Source: Macrotrachela quadricornifera (taxonomy: Eukaryota > Rotifera > Eurotatoria > Philodinida > Philodinidae). From it: a stretch of 64,000 nucleotides of DNA. Every line of letters begins with the position of its first letter. Position 1 is the first letter of the stretch. A program made the translations under genes and the position numbers. This document shows positions 22,177 through 33,270 of this stretch, one piece after another. The notes beneath the pieces were generated by a model. The model saw nothing but the letters and a program-made list of their open reading frames with translations. It had not been told where the DNA came from and did not search any database. The stretch covers positions 787,156 through 851,155 of the forward strand of contig JAJEKB010021016.1 in the NCBI GenBank assembly GCA_022393335.1, written 5' to 3'.

Positions 22177-23962
22177 GAGGATAACCAAGAAGTCCTGACT
22201 CGATTTGAACAATAAATTTTTGTTCAATAAAATATATGATTGAAAATTTGTTTCCAAGTTAAAAAGATGCAACAAAACATGCTCTACGAAATGGTTTTTG
22301 ATTGATCTCGCTGTCTTATACAATCAGTGGGTGTCAAGTTTAGAATTATGCTTCACAAAAGTTTACAATAAACCACGAATTTTTCAGAGCATTGTACACT
22401 TATTTCAAGGTGATTATATAATTAATTTTACGTGTGTGATAACTTTTATTGTTCGTCAAAGCAGAGCATCATTGTATTTGTCATTTCTCCTAGAATTTAA
22501 TGCGTTTTTTCTCCAAATATTCGATATATCTTTCATCCGACGTCCATTCACTCGATGTATTCTGTATTTTGGTGTTCTTCATACTATATTCTTCAAGCTT
22601 CTATAACGGTTATTCCTTTGTATTCATCTATTTGTTCGTCTATCTGACTTATAAACAGATCAATCTTACTTCAAATAATATATTTGATAATCTATACGAT
22701 GCCTGACACGATGTAACAAGATGTCAAACGCGGTCAATTTAAAAGAACAGTTTCTTAGACTTTTTTTTTCTCTGAAAGAAATGAATTCTATATGGATGCC
22801 AGCTGACACTGCTGATGAATTACAGTCTTAGGAAGACCTATTCCCATTAAGTCACGATGCATTGAGAGGAAAAAATACACCACATATTATAAAGAAGAAC
22901 AATAAAAGATAAACCAACATTTGGTACACCAAGAATTTTTAGAACAAAACAATTAATATATTAAGGATAAGTCAAAGAAAAGCGACAAACAAATACAGAC
23001 ATTTCGAATGTGTATAAAGATTAGTCAGAAAATTTGGTGCAAGAAAAAAGGATCCGAAGTGGGAAAATGACGTAGAGTACGCTGAAGATGCATATAAAAT
23101 TCCTGTTACTTTAAGAAAAACATAAAAAGTAAAACATCCAAGTGATGTCATGTTTTTAGGTGCAACTTTTACGAAAGATTTAATATCAAACAATAGCCCT
23201 ACTAATTTTACTGAATGATTAAAAGTCAGTGTCGGGGATAGTCAACGTAAAAGAATGTGCATGAGTAATGATTTAGATGTTAAAGTTTTGCGCGAAGAAG
23301 CCACTCCTTCAACTAAGGAAGTATTTGAGAATTTGGACGAAGTCAGTTTTCAATATAATCAAGATTCAAAATAAAGAACCTAAATGGCTATAAACGTTAT
23401 CTTCGATATTTTTGAAGAAAGAATTGAACCAAATGATAAAAATGCAAAGTTTGCAGATGTACGTACCATGGGGAATATTTTAGTAGGTATTATGAAAGAA
23501 AATATAAGAAGAAGAATACTTAAACACCTTGCTTCATTAGTTCATTTTGCTAGTTTCGAGCGAAGGAAAATCACACTTAGATAATATCAGAAAATAATTG
23601 ACAAAATACCTAAACATCTAACGAAGGTTTTATAGGACGATGGAAACCAAATGTATGAACATTCATTCAAATAGATTTTCATCGTAATATGCAAGAAAAA
23701 AAACCATCTTTTCAAGTAACATTTTTTAAATAAAGAAACCTCCTTATAATCTCTGAAAATTTACGGCTAATTGTGATCTTTTGTGAAGCATAATTCTTAG
23801 CTTGACACCCACTGATTGTATAAGATAGTGGGATCAATCAAAAGCCATTTTGTAAAGCATGTTTTGTTGCATCTTTTCAACCTGGAGACAAATTCTCAAT
23901 GATATATTTTATTGAGAAAAAAATTATTGCCCAAATCGAGGCAGGACTTCTTGGCTATCCTT
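22177..23962. mobile_element. 1.8-kb element with 185-bp inverted repeats and unidentified cargo
   Basis: The left arm 22177-22361 is the reverse complement of 23778-23962 with moderate divergence. Outer ends read GGATAACCAAGAAGTCCTG and inner ends CTTCACAAAAG. Shared internal blocks include CATGTTTTGTTGCATCTTT and ACACCCACTGATTGTATAAG. Between the arms, plus-strand fragments in several frames at 22722-23640 look coding (LKEQFLRLFFSLKEMNSIW, EEATPSTKEVFENLDEVSF, GNILVGIMKENIRRRILKH) but do not resemble a transposase I know. It is a non-autonomous or cargo-bearing DNA transposon; no clear target duplication was seen. Confidence 0.65.
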
Positions 23963-23989
23963 TCAAGAAACGCTTGAAAACCTATGAGC

Positions 23990-24215
23990 ATCCCATTAGA
24001 TAAGCCATGATGATCTATCGTTATTATATACAATAAATCATTAAGATCTGTAGGTTATCTAATAGATTAACCCGTGAGGACTTACGGGTACTCGTATACA
24101 ATAAATGATGAGCACTAACAGGTATCTGTATATAGGATAAAAAATGAAGACTCATAAATATCTTATGGAAAGACTGTTAAGGACTTTCAGGTACTCCAAA
24201 GGATAAACTATCACT
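23990..24215. repeat. Diverged short tandem repeats
   Basis: A phrase like GATGAxxACTxACGGGTAxCTxxTATACAATAAA recurs four or five times (near 24000, 24055, 24105, 24150, 24185), each copy degenerate. Confidence 0.4.
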
Positions 24216-24550
24216 CACTGTCGTCCTCACCTTCACCTACTGGAGACACATCGATTGGAGACATCTTCGAAGTAGTAATATAACTGTGAGATATGGAACG
24301 ATCAGCGAGAGGACTACGAAAGGATTCGGCGAGATCACATTTTTTTTGTCCTGCTCTCATCTTGACGGTGGTACAATATAGTTACGGGATTCGGATCCCA
24401 AACTTACTTTAGAAGAAAAAAACTTGTCCCGATCTCGTAGGATACCAATTGTTCTAGGCTTTCTAGAAACAGGTTCTATATACATGTATCGAATGCGATA
24501 GTATTCGTTTCTTTCTATTTGTATTATTCGTGGATATAAAACTAGCATTA
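24216..24550 (-). pseudogene. Unclassified coding relic
   Basis: The minus strand from ATG 24548 reads IIQIERNEYYRIRYMYIEP, SRKPRTIGILRDRDKFFSSK and SRNYIVPPSR, then a stop. After a frameshift it continues DLAESFRSPLADRSISHSY and MSPIDVSPVGEGEDDSE to a stop. The acidic C-terminal tail and consistent composition indicate a once-coding sequence; the family is not recognised. Confidence 0.3.
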
Positions 24551-25049
24551 AAGTTCACATTTCAATGGTCTAAGTTCTACCAATTGCAAGACATACTCGA
24601 CCAGTTCATCAAATAAATGACAGAATGTTTATTTAAAGTTAAAAATACGTTTATATGATAACTATGTTGGTGTCCAATGTTGGACTACGTCCAATTTGGC
24701 ATGTGCCTGGGTCAATTGTACGTGAAAAATTGAGCATCATGTGTTCAATACGGGAGTACTCTTTTTTGCCCACCTGTCCATCCGATAAAAATCGAAGTAG
24801 GAGACAAAAAAAGGAAAAAAACCGCATTTTTATGATTGAAAAGCGTACATTTTGATTGTAAAAACGCAAAATTTTCTCAATTTTGTCGGCCAGAGTATGA
24901 TAACAAAAAGATTTAATTCTCGTTTTGTTCATTATTTTCGCTTGTTTCGTTTTATCTATTATGATTTATGAAAACTCGATATCTCATACGTTATCGTATA
25001 TATCAGTACATTAATAAACGTATTTCTTCAGGAACATGATACGATTGCA
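24551..25049. other. Intergenic DNA
   Basis: Short overlapping frames at 24651-24932 on both strands are mutually exclusive and uninformative. Nothing supported. Confidence 0.35.
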
Positions 25050-26035
25050 AATGGTGATGATGCTATTATTGGTGGTGGTAAAGATGATCAGATATTAAAC
25101 GAAGAAAGAACATTTTATTCTAAATTAAATATGTATAGGGAAACTTTAAAGGATCTGGAAAAAGTACTGACAATATTTGATTATTATAAAAGAATAATTC
25201 GATATTTAAAAAAAGCTAAAAGTAATAAATCTATTGGTATTGATGGAAAAATTCATTCCTGGTGCAAGAAATATTTCAAAACTGATGTTATTTCAGAAGT
25301 TGAAATTGTATATTCAATGAGAGATGGTTGTCGTTGAATCTTATTATGTGGTATTGAGAGATATTTACCTAAAAATCGACCGTCGAGCTCGAGATAAAAT
25401 GAACCATGGAACGAGCGGACATTACCACTGAACCCGATACAATACAATTGGTACCTATTTACAATGTTGCATATTGTGCACAGTCAGAAACTCTTTCAAG
25501 TTACTTGCCACATCAACTACTATTGTACCAATTGGACTCTTGACTCATGTTCAGATCAATTCAATAGATTTTCGCACAATACCGGGTCAGGATCAAAAAC
25601 GAATTACGAACTGTCGCGATCACTATTTCAAATATTCATGGATATTTCTGTGACCAATCACGCCATGCATCTCTCTCCGACGGATAGCCACTAATCCTAC
25701 ATCACCTCTTTGCTCACCTCTCTCGTCGGGTGACGAGGAGAAGAGGTAGAAGTCAATTGTACAACAGAATAAAGATAGTGAGGCAGCACGAAGGAGACGG
25801 TCTCTTATTGCTACAATTTCCATTAACAACAAAAGCACTACAACCTATAGCTAACCATCTGTTAGATTTATTTTATCAAGACGGTCTTTTCAAAATTCTA
25901 CAATATGATAACGAACGTGAATTCACGACCAGTGTTATTTAAAAACCTTAAAAATATTTGGTGTGATTTAGTAATAACGAACGGAAGATCGCGACACTCT
26001 GGAAGTTAAGGTCTACTGGCGAGAGGAAACTTTCA
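25050..26035 (+). pseudogene. Integrase (rve-type DDE) relic
   Basis: A leading segment reads KDLEKVLTIFDYYKRIIRYL. Later blocks follow the order of a retroviral-type integrase core. DFRTIPGQD lies near 25570 where the first Asp block is expected, and DISVTNHAMHLSP follows. IANHLLDLFYQDGLFKILQY and the adjoining DNEREFTT (about 25850-25930) correspond to 'xxGxPxxLxSDNGxEF', the second Asp block. VITNGRSRHSGS(stop)GLL and ARGN (about 25970-26020) correspond to the 'HGRPRHPQSQGxVERxN' block, with the catalytic Glu replaced by Ala. At least four stops or frameshifts break it. It could derive from an LTR retrotransposon or a Ginger-type DNA transposon; no terminal repeats or reverse transcriptase were seen. 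Confidence 0.65.
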
Positions 26036-26223
26036 CTTTATGTCTAGGTGTGTAACAGCTCACTCATTCAAGGATCGGGCCAGCTGCTTCGTTCTTTGTG
26101 TATGAGTGGGTTCAGTAACCCGCCCTCTCCATATGACTAAGAATGTTACAATACCATGCTGTATTTGGGTATTGGTGTAGTTATTACTAAACTTAAAAAA
26201 TTTTTTCTCCTCTATTGCGAAAA

Positions 26224-26668
26224 CAAAAGATTATATTATTCGGGCCATATGAAAGAGAACTTCTATTAATCTCTAAATTGATCAAGATAGTACTATGTCT
26301 TATTTTTACACTAGTGAAAAAATCATTGCTAAAATCTGTGTGGTTGGCACAAAAAGGCTTTCAGCCAATCAGATTTGAGGAGAGATTTTCTTCACTAGTG
26401 TAAGGATAAAACATATGATTATTCGGGCCATTTGAAAGAGGACCACTAATAAACTTACGATCAGCCAAGACAGTACTATATTTTATTTGTACAATAGTAA
26501 AGAAAATCTTTCCTCAAATCTGATTGGCTAAGACCTCTTTTGTCTCGACCAATCAGATTTTAGTGAGAGTTTTCCCACTAGTGTAAGGATATAACATATT
26601 GCTGTTTTGGCCGATTCGAGAATCAATAGGGGTCCTCTTTCATATGGTCCAAACAATATAATCTTGTG
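26224..26668. repeat. Foldback element with internal inverted copies
   Basis: Left end CAAAAGATTATATTATTCGG pairs with the right end CAATATAATCTTGTG, and CCATATGAAAGAGAAC pairs with GTCCTCTTTCATATGG. Inside, the phrase TTACACTAGTG/CACTAGTGTAAGGATA and AATCTGATTGGCTAA/CCAATCAGATTT recur in alternating orientation, so the whole 445 bp can fold in several ways. No coding capacity. Confidence 0.75.
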
Positions 26669-26928
26669 CCTTCACAGAAGAGGCGAAAAATTTTCTAAAT
26701 CTATCAATAACAATGACAATATCATCAATACCAAATGCTATTGATATTGGTGGCCTTGGTATTGTATCATCCCCATATATGCCTGAGATCCTGCCATAAA
26801 CAATTCCATATCATTTAGAAACTATTCAGAGTCTACATTATTTCATGTTTTCGACATTAGATAGCAATGGTAGTATAGGTAACTGACCAAAATAATCTGA
26901 TATTAATATATTAAAACATTCTGCCAAA

Positions 26929-27334
26929 TAGAGGTGCACGGACACGGTTTTTTACACCTCTGCCTAGCTCCGATCCGTAAACTTCTAGTCTCGTGATCCG
27001 CACAGCCCCGTTATGACAGTATATGCCTTTATAAATTTTGATAATTTTTCATTTTTATGATGTCAAAATTGATTTGGTCACAATAGTTGCTGAGATTTCA
27101 CCTTCCTTGAGCAAATATACCACTTGCTTAGTGTTTATCCAAATCAAGTGGGACTTATTTATTAAGATTTCGAAAAAAATGAACATACTCTGTTTATGAG
27201 AGATTTTTTCATCGTTCATCCGCCCCGCCCGCTCTGTGCCCCGTCGTACTTCGTGAATCTTCGAGAAGAAAACCTTGTCCTGTCCTGCCCCATGAAAAAT
27301 CATGGGGATCCGCGGGGCGCTCCGTGCACCTCTG
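26929..27334. mobile_element. hAT-type MITE, 406 bp, 8-bp target duplication
   Basis: The ends are TAGAGGTGCACGGA and, on the other side, TCCGTGCACCTCTG. They are flanked by an exact direct repeat CTGCCAAA at 26921-26928 and 27335-27342. An 8-bp duplication and (C/T)AGAGGTG ends are hallmarks of hAT elements. The interior is GC-richer than its surroundings near both ends. The short minus frame inside (27055-27303) is not a credible gene. Confidence 0.9.
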
Positions 27335-27342
27335 CTGCCAAA

Positions 27343-28484
27343 TTCACGTCACACTTTCATCTAAAGTTTAAATGAAAATAGATGTATAACAGGTCACCTG
27401 CTGAAGGAGCGGTTCAATACCACTCTTCGAATGAGCGAATTATTCGCTCCGATCTTCTCAAAAGAGCGTGAACTGTCGTACGCCTAGTGGTAATGTTAAT
27501 GGGGTTAACTGTTCATATAAAGGTAATTGCAAAGCAAAGCAACGTCCTTCTCAAGAAAAGCATACCGCGTTCGACGACGTGTGACAAAACATGATGCTTG
27601 TCGTGTCAACTTAGAATGGTATGATAAAATATGAAAATATAGTAAAATTTTTTTCTTGAATTCAGTTATAACTTTTCTACTATTTGTTTATAGTTACATA
27701 TAGTTTTTTTCGTTCGAAATATAATTTTTTTTCATTATAATTTGCATATTTTTTATAGCACATTCAATTTTTCATAAATGATTGATCTAGACAAATGTTA
27801 ATTTGATTGATTGTATACTACTTTGAATACGGCATTGGTCTACGCGAATCTGAGTTCAGACGCTAACGTGTATAAGCATTAAAAAAGGAAAAAAATCAAG
27901 TAAAATATTCAGTGTAAATCCCAGGTGGAGATGTTTTTTTCCTCTACATTAGATTTCTTTGTTGAATGCTTTTTTTTGTCATTACATAACTGTCGCTATC
28001 TTTGAACACTTTTATTTCATTTCATTGTATAATTTCAATTTTCATTGATTCACTATGTTTTCTGTATATCAATATTCTCGTTAGGTTTTCGCGAAGCAAA
28101 TATAATCACTTTTCCTCTATTCTTCTGATACTCATCTTTATTTATCACAGAAAGCAATATCGCAGTAAGACATAATTGAATACATGTGGAAAAGGTGGAC
28201 CTTATTCTGATTTCAACCCCAATTCTGACACGATTTGGAATCGGGATGTTCCTACCGAATCCCAGAGTAGGATGAGAATCCCCGAAATACGAAATCCACT
28301 AATTTCCTTTAGTGCTGAATAGATATACCAAGCAATTACACTGGAATCTGTCTCATCTTGAGTTGCCTATCTTCATAATAACCGCAGTATATATAACCAT
28401 GATTAGTAACATCAACAACGCAGTTTATGGAAGCAGCAGCAGTAGTTTTATATGACACCGTGATATGTGGTGGTTCTACTGAAA
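27343..28484. other. AT-rich intergenic DNA
   Basis: 27540-28200 shows nothing but short poly-T tracts. A minus-strand frame at 28336-28557 (VSYKTTAAASINCVVDVTNH) has a protein-like C-terminus but starts in the palindrome that follows; it may be a gene fragment carried by or abutting that element. Confidence 0.35.
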
Positions 28485-28970
28485 ATTTTTTTCCATGGAA
28501 AGTGGAATAAATTTTTTTTTCTTGGATATGTTTATATCGTTGGATAGAGCTTGTCAAGCTCTATAAAACAGTATATATTAAAAAATGCATTTTTTTATCG
28601 AAGAAAAACATTCGAGTTATCACTAAAATTAGCTTTTTTAATTTCGTTTACTATTACATACACTTCAAAATATATTCATAAAACACAACTTTTTACGCTA
28701 CATTTGATGAGTATATTTTGACGTATATGTAATAGTAAAAGCAATTTAAAAAGTTAATTTTACTGTAAATTAAAATGTTTTTCTTTAGCATAAAAAAATG
28801 AGTTCTATAACATTTGTTCAAATGTTTTCAACTGGTTTTTTGAATTTTTTATCTCAGAAAAATGGTTTCAAAAGTTTTTAATATATACTATTTTATAGAG
28901 CTCGACAAGCTCTATCCAACTATGTAAATATATTCGAGAAAAAAGAAATGTGATTCCACTTGTGAATTAC
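28485..28970. repeat. About 480-bp foldback palindrome
   Basis: The outer arm reads GATAGAGCTTGTCAAGCTCT at about 28541-28560 and is matched in reverse at about 28898-28917. Further inside, CTATTACATACACTTCAAA (28650-28668) is matched by a diverged copy of its reverse complement ending near 28737. The symmetry thus runs over nearly the whole element. No coding capacity. Confidence 0.7.
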
Positions 28971-31005
28971 TGATGCCTTCATTTTCTACACCAAAAAATG
29001 TAGAAAATCTCTAGAAATTTCTTAAATTCGATTTTTAAAAGTTTCCATAACTATCATTATTGAGTACCAATAAATCTTGTTTTCGACGAACTTTCAAGTA
29101 GTATAAAATTCATTATTTACTTGATTTGAAATTATAGCAGTACTCCTTATCAAAATACTATTTCCAACCCTGTATTTCTAAGGAAAAACACGTACCTTAA
29201 ATATTGTTACCTTCGAATATTTATTGTTTAGGAAAAGTATGTTATTTTCCAACTAACAGTGAAAGTGTAAATGTGATGTTCTCTTTATACAGTTCTGCAA
29301 TAGGCAAAAAGAAAAATGATTCTGTCTTTTTTTTTTCAAAAACTTATTTTCTGATTGGTGGAATCTACTTTTATTCTTTTTTTTTTCAAAAACTTATTTT
29401 CTGATTGGTGGAATCTACTTTTATTCTTTTTTTTTCAAAAACTTTGCTCAAGCAAATAGTAATTTCAGTTTTATATCTCCTTAGAGACGTCTTAGTTCTA
29501 CCAATCTAAAAAGACGTATCTACATCTGACGTTGTTATTTTCTCTTGAAGAATTAATTTTACTCAGAAACTCTTTCATTACAATAAAAGCGATGTCCTTC
29601 AATGGCAGTCACGAATGAAAGATCTCTCCTATTCAAAATGTAACAGAAATAGTTATATTTGATGAATATCTTAATGTTTATGTATTAGCCAAATGATGAG
29701 TGATTCGCAATACCAATCCATCTAAAATTTATTTACATCTGCATGCCAGTTATTGTGATTCAAACATTTTTAGTTAGATTTTATATGATCAATTAAGCCT
29801 TGAAAACGTATTTTTTCTTTTTCCTTCATTGAAACTTTTAACTTTTGCTTAAATTTTAACAATCTTAGTTATTAACATAAAATATATATCGATAGATTCT
29901 GTTTAACGTTGTCGTATGTTTTGTATTATTCTACAAACTTTTCAACAAAATGATAGAGTGATAGAGTAAGTTTCGTGTAAGTGAAAGAAATTTTTGCAAA
30001 TCCTATAATAGTATTGTTTCTGTTTCATTATGTAGTATTCATCTTTGATATTTTAGTTTGATTAGCTAGACAAGCAAAATACATTCCTTCCTCTTTTCAT
30101 TATAAACATGCATCTTATAATTACATTTTTAACAGAATCTAGGCAACAACGTTTACATTTTTGAGATTGAATGAGTTAAATATTTATAAATTGTTAATGA
30201 CGAAGAAAAAAAAAGACATAATTTTCCTACTATTTATGTTGCTATTTTCATTACATTCTCGTAGAAGAAAATTGCTACTCTGGTATATCCAAAAGTAATG
30301 GCAACTACATTTACATGCCATATAGTGAGCTTGATAAAAGCTTCTTTTTACGTAGGATAATTGAGAAAAAATGGCCTCACTTCTATAATATTTGATCCTA
30401 CTTCACTTGATATCTTAACAATAAAATTCTGATAAGAACATGAAGAAAATATAATAGTTTTGAGATTTTAATTGATTTTAATTTAAATATGAATTTGTTG
30501 TATGTGTCGTTGCATAAAAGACTTTATTTTTGTTTGAATTTTAGTTTTTTTTATCGAGAACGTAACTTTTTAGTTCTTAAACGAGTATTTTCAATCAATT
30601 TGGCAAGACTAATTAACATAGGTGTTACAAAACAAAACAAGTCAAATTATAAATATATAAAAATATATATAAAATAGATGGTAAACAACAAAACAGCATA
30701 ATCATAGAAGGGTGTTTTGTTTTGTAGCATCTATGTGAATCAGTCTTGTCAAATTGGTTGAGAATGGTCGTTTAAGATCAAAAAATTCCATTCTCATAAT
30801 AAAAGGCTAAAATTCAAACACAAATAAATTCTTTCATGTAACCTAGGTCGAACAGTACGGCAAGGAAACGAGCGGTTCCGGGATTTTCCTGGGATTTCAT
30901 GGAAGCAGTATTCTGCGATGGATTTTGCCGATTTTTTTTGCTTGCTCTCCTGTTATATCTGGCCAGAAAAAGGAGAAAAAACCAAGGTAAAATCCGATGG
31001 CTACC
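28971..31005. other. AT-rich intergenic DNA
   Basis: Apart from the 50-bp tandem repeat at 29331-29444, this region holds only short chance frames. Near 30280 the phrase ATCCAAAAGTAATGGCA resembles a mariner-type end. 30850-30990 is a small GC-richer island (GGGATTTTCCTGGGATTTCA) adjoining the next element; its nature is unknown. Confidence 0.4.
29331..29444. repeat. 50-bp tandem repeat, about 2.2 copies
   Basis: The unit ends in AACTTATTTTCTGATTGGTG plus GAATCTACTTTTATTC and a T-run. Copies start at about 29331 and 29381 and a partial one at 29431. The first two are identical apart from the T-run length, so the duplication is young. Confidence 0.9.
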
Positions 31006-31439
31006 TCTCATTTGCGAACATGAAAAAAATTGAAGTTTAAATTTAATAAGTTGTTTCAAGTTTTCGAGTTGAATAATTGCTAAGTTTAAAAAACAATCGA
31101 ATGCTTTTAAATTTAATTCTGTAAAGTTTTAATCGTATAAAATATTTTCATTTAAAATTTTTTAAGTAGATTTTCTGCAATTTATAGAGGACGTAAGTTA
31201 TTAATCAATATATATTTTTAATAAAGTAGATTTCTATAGTTTGTAGAGCGCGTGACTTAATGGTTATAATTGATCGTTTTAATAATTACAATAGTCTGCA
31301 ATTTGTAGAGGTCATAAGCTATTTATTAGAATACATTTTTAATACAGGAGAATTTTTGAAATTTGTAGAGGACGTGAGTTATTCATGAGAATAATCTTTT
31401 AATTGTACAAAGGTTTGTAATTTACAGAGATCATCGTGA

Positions 31440-31860
31440 TTGTAGAGATAAACTTAAGTATTTGATGTCTACGAAAGAGAGAGTTGAATATTGTGAAGAG
31501 ATTGTAAATAAATGAAATGATTGTCAATTTTTGAAGGAGTAATACGACTATAGCTCGAGCAGGAATCGTAAATGTAGAAATAAATTAAAGTACCTTATGT
31601 TTATTTGAGAGAGATTTTAATACTTTGGAAAGGTTTCTGATGATGAAATGACAGTCTATTATTGAGATAGTAATACCACTATACTTCGAGCAAGGGCCGT
31701 GAATGAAAAAGTAAACTAAAGTATTATGTCTACGAGAACGACTAATATTTTCTAATAATTTTACGTCAATGGAATGATTGTCTGTTATTCAGGTAACGAT
31801 ACTACGATTGTACGAGCAAGGGTTGCTAATACAGAAACATACTAAAGAAGTAACATCTTA
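31440..31860. repeat. Tandem array, unit about 120-130 bp, 3-4 diverged copies
   Basis: Each unit contains CGAGCAAGGxxCGTxAATG, a TAAATTAAAGTA stretch, TGTCTACGAGA and GGAATGATTGTCTGTTATT. Starts are near 31440, 31557, 31689 and 31820. Confidence 0.6.
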
Positions 31861-32121
31861 AGAATAACGAAGAACTCTTAACTAAGTTTTATTCAGATTT
31901 ATTTCAACAATTCAATATTTGTTTATGTCACTAAAAAGATTCTGTCGATTATAGTTTGAAATTTTTACAATTTGGATACTTGCATATAATCTGATACTTA
32001 TATGTATCGGTATCAATGATGATATAGGTTTGGTTTGATTCATAAGGATGCTATGAGTGTTAATAGAATCGAAATGAACTACGCTTCCAATATCGTTGTC
32101 TATTGTGAATAGATGTTGAAG

Positions 32122-32673
32122 CAGAGATGTCCATCGCGGCTGAGAGTCTGCCGCTGCCGCGCCGCGACGATAATCAACAAAAAGCTACCGCGCCGCTGCC
32201 GCGACGCGATGATAGTCAAAAAACAGCTACCGCGCCGCTGCCGCGACGCGGTGTTAAAAAAGCTTACCGCTGCCGCACCGCGCCGCGACGTGACACTAAA
32301 AAAGCTTGCCGCGATAGTATTTTTAAAAATCTCTCGATTTTCAAGGCTGTGACTGGTTTAAACTAGAGCTACTGTCGTTAATCGCTTAGGTTCGTCAAGT
32401 CTTATAGTGCAGCAGACATTAATGTCAAGATTATCTGTAAATTCATGAGTTTTTCAAATTTTTTTCTAGAAAAGCTGCCGCTACCGCGCCGCTGCCGCGA
32501 CGCGTCGTTAAAAAATTAACCGCTGCCGCACCGCGCCGCGACGGTATTATTAAAATTGCTACCGCGCCGCTGCCGCGCCGCGATGGTTTTTGTAAAAACT
32601 CTGCCGCTGCCGCTGCCGCGACCGCCACAGCGGCAGCGGCGCGGCAGCGGCAGCGCCGCGATGGACATCTCTG
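32122..32673. mobile_element. GC-rich hAT-type MITE nested in the 2-kb element
   Basis: The ends are CAGAGATGTCCATCGCGGC and its reverse complement (GCCGCGATGGACATCTCTG). They are flanked by an exact 8-bp direct repeat TGTTGAAG at 32114-32121 and 32674-32681. Both halves contain many copies of CCGCTGCCGCG/ACCGCGCCGC separated by AT-rich spacers that often read TTAAAAA or GTTAAAAAAG. The centre (32330-32450) is ordinary AT-rich DNA. The frames at 32113-32366 and 32443-32628 are consequences of the repeats and not genes. It is the most GC-rich stretch of the window. Confidence 0.9.
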
Positions 32674-33270
32674 TGTTGAAGCACCTCGATTAATTAGTTA
32701 TTGTCCATTCGATATTAGATTCCATGTCGTGAATGATACAACATATGTTAATTGAATTTCGAACAAAAATTAATTAAAAGCGCTAAGAATAAATGCTCTT
32801 TCTTTGTAATTTAGCGAACTCTACAAATTACAATAAATTTATAGTAAAAAAATTGGATAGGTCTATATGCAGCGCGCTCTACAAATTACAGTAAATAAGA
32901 CAAAAATTGAAAAGCTTTTTATGTAGCGGACTCTGTTTTAAATTCATAAAGATATTCAATATTAATTTAAGTTTGAATAAACTTTAAATTTAAAATTTTG
33001 TTTTAAACTTTATAATTAAGTTGTAGAATTTAAAATTAATATTTATGCTCATGTTCGCAAATGAGAAGCTACGAAAAGAAGAATGAACATGAAAATGCAT
33101 ATAAGAAATACATGAGCCATGAGAAAAAATGTTTGACAATATAAAGAAACATGTTTGATAAAAAAAATTCTTTGATAAATTAAAAAAGAAATGTTTATTT
33201 ATTTTTATCGATCATTGGCTTCAACCTACATAAAAAATTAAATAAAATAAACAAATCTTCTATATCAAAC

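Larger units (their letters stand above)
31006..33066. mobile_element. 2.06-kb non-autonomous element with subterminal repeat arrays
   Basis: The ends TCTCATTTGCGAACATG (31006-31022) and its exact reverse complement (33050-33066) form terminal inverted repeats. Next to the left end lie about five copies, 60-65 bp apart, of a phrase like GCAATTTGTAGAGGACGTGA (31170-31440). Next to the right end lie about three inverted copies (GCGCTCTACAAATTACAGTA type, 32806-32935). Between them sit a 120-130-bp tandem array (about 31440-31860) and the nested hAT element. No transposase frame is visible. Clustered inverted subterminal repeats are transposase-binding platforms in several DNA transposon groups; which group applies is unknown. 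Confidence 0.7.

Noticed and set aside
24651..24932. Overlapping frames of 66 and 93 codons on opposite strands
   Set aside because: Mutually exclusive, low information, no motif; treated as chance.
28336..28557. 73-codon minus-strand frame
   Set aside because: Starts within a palindrome arm; the C-terminal part looks protein-like but no gene structure could be built around it.
31440..31860. CRISPR-like array
   Set aside because: Units of 120-130 bp with diverged sequence and no constant repeat plus unique spacer pattern; the organism is a eukaryote.
32113..32628. Arg/Ala-rich open frames on both strands in the GC-rich block
   Set aside because: They are read-through of CCGCTGCCGCG repeats inside the hAT-type MITE; the composition is dictated by the repeat and no domain is present.
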